Positions 4,915 through 7,360 of a DNA stretch of 7,360 nucleotides are shown piece by piece (positions within the stretch are counted from its first letter, which is position 1; each line of letters begins with the position of its first letter). Location of the stretch: NCBI GenBank assembly GCA_020720705.1, contig DYOJ01000050.1, positions 4,205-11,564 on the forward strand, given 5' to 3'. Both the position numbers and the translations under genes were made by a program. The stretch comes from Acetofilamentum sp. (GTDB lineage: Bacteria > Bacteroidota > Bacteroidia > Bacteroidales > JAADGE01). Below the pieces are notes generated by a model. That model had not been told where the DNA came from, did no database searches, and was given only the letters and a program-made list of their open reading frames with translations.

Positions 4915-7188
4915 ATGGAATCCGTTTTTATTATCATTGTAGGTATTTTGTTTTTGCTTGCCGTATTAGACTTAATTGTCGGAGTGAGTAACGATGCCGT
5001 GAATTTTCTTGTGTCGGCAATCGGGTCGAACGCTGCTCCGTTCAGGGTTGTTATGATAGTTGCAAGCATGGGAGTTTTGGTCGGTGCGGTTTTTTCCGGC
5101 GGAATGATGGAGGTTGCACGTAAAGGCATTTTTCACCCTGACCTATTTTCGTTTAACGAAATCATAATAATATTCCTTACAGTTATGCTGACAGACGTAA
5201 TTTTGCTTGATGTGTTCAACTCGCTCGGAATGCCTACGTCCACTACTGTCTCATTGGTTTTTGAGCTATTGGGTTCGGCAGTTGCCATGTCAATTGTTGT
5301 TTTGAATAAAGACGGACGCTCTTTGTCTGAGGTCGGAAGTTTTATCAACTCCGAAAAAGCCTTGGTTATTATTGGAGGGATATTATTTTCTGTAGTCGTT
5401 GCCTTTAGTATCGGAGCCATAGTTCAATACTTATCCCGATTGCTGTTTTCATTTGAAATTAAACGAGCTTTTAACAGATACGGCGCAATCTGGGGAGGTT
5501 TGGCTGTTACTGCAATCACCTATTTTACATTGATACAAGGAATAAAGGATTCTATATTTTCGGATATTCCATTTTCCGATACCCTCACATTCAGTGATTG
5601 GATAAATTCAAATATAAGTTCTGTCATAGGTTTAAGTTTCATAGCATGGGTTGGCATTATGGCTTTGTTGCAATATGTTTTCAAAATAAATACTTTGAAA
5701 TTGATTGTATTATTCGGCACATTTTCATTAGCGATGTCATTCGCCGGCAATGATTTGGTGAATTTTATCGGGGTACCTCTCGCCGGATTTGAATCCTACA
5801 AAGCATGGGCAAGTTCTGGCTTACCGGCAGACTCATTTATGATGGAGGGTTTAACAGAAGCAGTAAAAACGCCCACTCTGTTCCTTATTCTTGCCGGAAT
5901 AATCATGGTTATTACACTTTGGTTTTCAAAAAAAGCAAAAACAGTTACCGAAACATCCTTAAATTTGAGCAGGCAAAGTTCAGGAGCTGAACGTTTTGAA
6001 TCCACTGCACTATCGCGAAATATTGTCAGAACAACTATACAGATTTCAAAAATAGTTGAAGATTTAATTCCACCAAGAATACGTGCCGGAATAGAAAAAA
6101 AATTCTCATTACCCGAAGAAATGGAAGGTGAAATAAAACCCACGTTCGATTTAATTCGAGCAGCCGTAAATTTGATGGTATCCGGTGTTCTGATTTCTAT
6201 CGGAACTGCTTATAAATTACCACTTTCCACAACCTATGTTACGTTTATGGTTGCTATGGGAACCTCACTCACCGACCGAGCTTGGGGTCGCGAAAGTGCC
6301 GTTTATCGAGTATCGGGCGTAATCGCAGTCGTTGCCGGTTGGTTTATAACGGCAATCGTTGCCTTTACAGCAGCATTTCTTCTGGCAAGTTTAATCAGTT
6401 TGGGCGGTATCATTGCAATATCACTGATAGTTATGCTTGCGGGTGTCTCAATGATACGTTCACAAATCATATCAAAAAAGAAAAAAACGGAAACAGTTGT
6501 GGTAATAACCGAAGAGCAACAAGAAGATGTTTCACCTTATGAAAACTGTAAAAATAATGTTATAGAAATATTGGGCGATATACCGTTGCTTTACAAAAAA
6601 ACAATCAGAGGATTGATTAAAGAAGATAGGAAAAAATTAAAATCTTTAAAAAAGCAAAATGTCGAATTAAATAGCAAAACTAAGGAATACAAAGACAATG
6701 TTTTTATAACGGTTCAAAAATTTGCGGAAAAAGACATTCATTCCGGACCCTATTTTGTTCAAGTGCTTGATTATTTGAGGGAAATTGCACATGCGCTTTA
6801 CCATGTAGTAAAACCAACATTTGAACACATTGATAACAACCACACAAGCCTCAAAAGTGAGCAAATTGAAGAATTAAACATCCTCGCTGATGGTTTGAGC
6901 AGTGTATTTACCGAAGCCATTGACATTATCAAAACTGAATCGTTCGACAGGTTGGCTCAATTATCCATACTCCAAAAAACGACTATGGAAAATCTGGACA
7001 CCTATCGAGAACACCATATCAATAGAATCAAAAAGAACGAAATTACAACCCGAAACAGTGTACTATATCTGGATATTCTTGCCGAAACAAAAAATATCTT
7101 ACTGTATATCACAAGTTTAACAAAAGCACAACGTGATTTTGTCATCCATCGTTCAAAAGTTCAAATGAAACCGAACAAAACTCAATAA
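4915..7188 (+). CDS. PiT-family inorganic phosphate transporter with C-terminal PhoU-like domain
   Basis: This is a 757-residue inner-membrane permease for low-affinity, cation-coupled phosphate uptake. The PiT fold is an inverted repeat, and both signatures are visible: VGVSNDAVN (22-30) with MPTSTT (106-111), and AGNDLVNF (277-284) with LPLSTT (435-440). About twelve hydrophobic segments are seen, near 2-24, 44-64, 82-104, 112-130, 148-174, 190-209, 235-255, 260-285, 318-337, 412-432, 462-490 and 493-514. A polar loop of about 75 residues (338-411) splits the second half. After a lysine-rich stretch (521-524), residues about 540-745 are soluble, charged and helical. They resemble PhoU, including the segment RNSVLYLDILAETKN (713-727). 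At about 500 residues a stand-alone PiT would end near the last membrane helix, so the tail is a fusion. PhoU-like domains normally restrain phosphate uptake or signalling, so here the tail may gate the transporter in cis; that is inference. No PhoR/PhoB or Pst genes are adjacent. The ATG at 4915 directly precedes the first membrane helix. Confidence 0.93.
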   Translation: MESVFIIIVGILFLLAVLDLIVGVSNDAVNFLVSAIGSNAAPFRVVMIVASMGVLVGAVFSGGMMEVARKGIFHPDLFSFNEIIIIFLTVMLTDVILLDVFNSLGMPTSTTVSLVFELLGSAVAMSIVVLNKDGRSLSEVGSFINSEKALVIIGGILFSVVVAFSIGAIVQYLSRLLFSFEIKRAFNRYGAIWGGLAVTAITYFTLIQGIKDSIFSDIPFSDTLTFSDWINSNISSVIGLSFIAWVGIMALLQYVFKINTLKLIVLFGTFSLAMSFAGNDLVNFIGVPLAGFESYKAWASSGLPADSFMMEGLTEAVKTPTLFLILAGIIMVITLWFSKKAKTVTETSLNLSRQSSGAERFESTALSRNIVRTTIQISKIVEDLIPPRIRAGIEKKFSLPEEMEGEIKPTFDLIRAAVNLMVSGVLISIGTAYKLPLSTTYVTFMVAMGTSLTDRAWGRESAVYRVSGVIAVVAGWFITAIVAFTAAFLLASLISLGGIIAISLIVMLAGVSMIRSQIISKKKKTETVVVITEEQQEDVSPYENCKNNVIEILGDIPLLYKKTIRGLIKEDRKKLKSLKKQNVELNSKTKEYKDNVFITVQKFAEKDIHSGPYFVQVLDYLREIAHALYHVVKPTFEHIDNNHTSLKSEQIEELNILADGLSSVFTEAIDIIKTESFDRLAQLSILQKTTMENLDTYREHHINRIKKNEITTRNSVLYLDILAETKNILLYITSLTKAQRDFVIHRSKVQMKPNKTQ

Positions 7189-7245
7189 TCAGCCCGATGT
7201 ATAAGTAAATTCCGTGAATACACTCATAGAAACATGCTTCTTGTT

Positions 7246-7272
7246 TGGTAACCTGCAATTTACCATTTTTTT
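7246..7272 (+). terminator. Weak terminator-like hairpin after the transporter
   Basis: TGGTAA (7246-7251) pairs with TTACCA (7260-7265) around an 8-nt loop, followed by seven T (7266-7272), 58 nt after the transporter stop. The stem is short and has only two G-C pairs, so efficiency is doubtful. The remainder of 7189-7360 is AT-rich with no gene seen. Confidence 0.4.
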
Positions 7273-7360
7273 AACGATTAAATATCCAACCGAACAATTA
7301 CCAATGTTGAATGTCAAACGATTACTTTTTGCATTTTAATAAAGTTAAATTATTGTAATA

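Noticed and set aside
5796..6143. Reverse-strand 115-codon reading frame inside the phosphate transporter gene
   Set aside because: It is antisense to clear membrane and loop codons, with no domain or promoter support.

Overview
The window looks like a stretch of chromosome from a member of the phylum Bacteroidota, probably Bacteroidales-like. The assignment rests on content, not on any database match: an OmpA-family protein with the TPR / PD40 beta-propeller / carboxypeptidase-regulatory-like / OmpA_C order typical of that phylum, promoter-like TAnnTTTG boxes, no convincing Shine-Dalgarno sequences, a tRNA gene without an encoded CCA end, and a PiT transporter with a PhoU-like tail. All recognised genes are on the + strand.

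Layout: (1) 121-1215, a secreted TPR-repeat protein. (2) 1245-3323, an exported 692-residue OmpA-family protein resembling PorE of the type IX secretion system. It lies 29 bp after the TPR gene, so the two probably form an operon. (3) 3324-3864, a 541-bp gene-free stretch. It holds a 229-bp inverted-repeat-bounded segment that looks like a MITE or IS relic, then a strong intrinsic terminator, then short 7-bp-period repeats. (4) 3865-4641, a NUC1-family DNA/RNA non-specific endonuclease predicted to be a lipoprotein. (5) 4707-4790, tRNA-Leu(CAA), with its own promoter-like boxes and a strong terminator. (6) 4915-7188, a PiT-family inorganic phosphate transporter fused to a C-terminal PhoU-like helical domain. 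(7) 7189-7360, a short non-coding tail with a weak terminator-like hairpin.

How the parts may work together: the TPR and OmpA proteins would act in the periplasm at the outer membrane, with the OmpA_C domain anchoring to peptidoglycan. The nuclease and the phosphate transporter could form a loose functional pair, with extracellular nucleic acid broken down and phosphate taken up, but a tRNA unit separates them and nothing shows co-regulation. Most of the window is ordinary housekeeping or envelope sequence. I do not see a clearly new system. The most unusual part is the intergenic region 3324-3864, where the inverted-repeat segment appears to have been inserted between the OmpA stop codon and its terminator.
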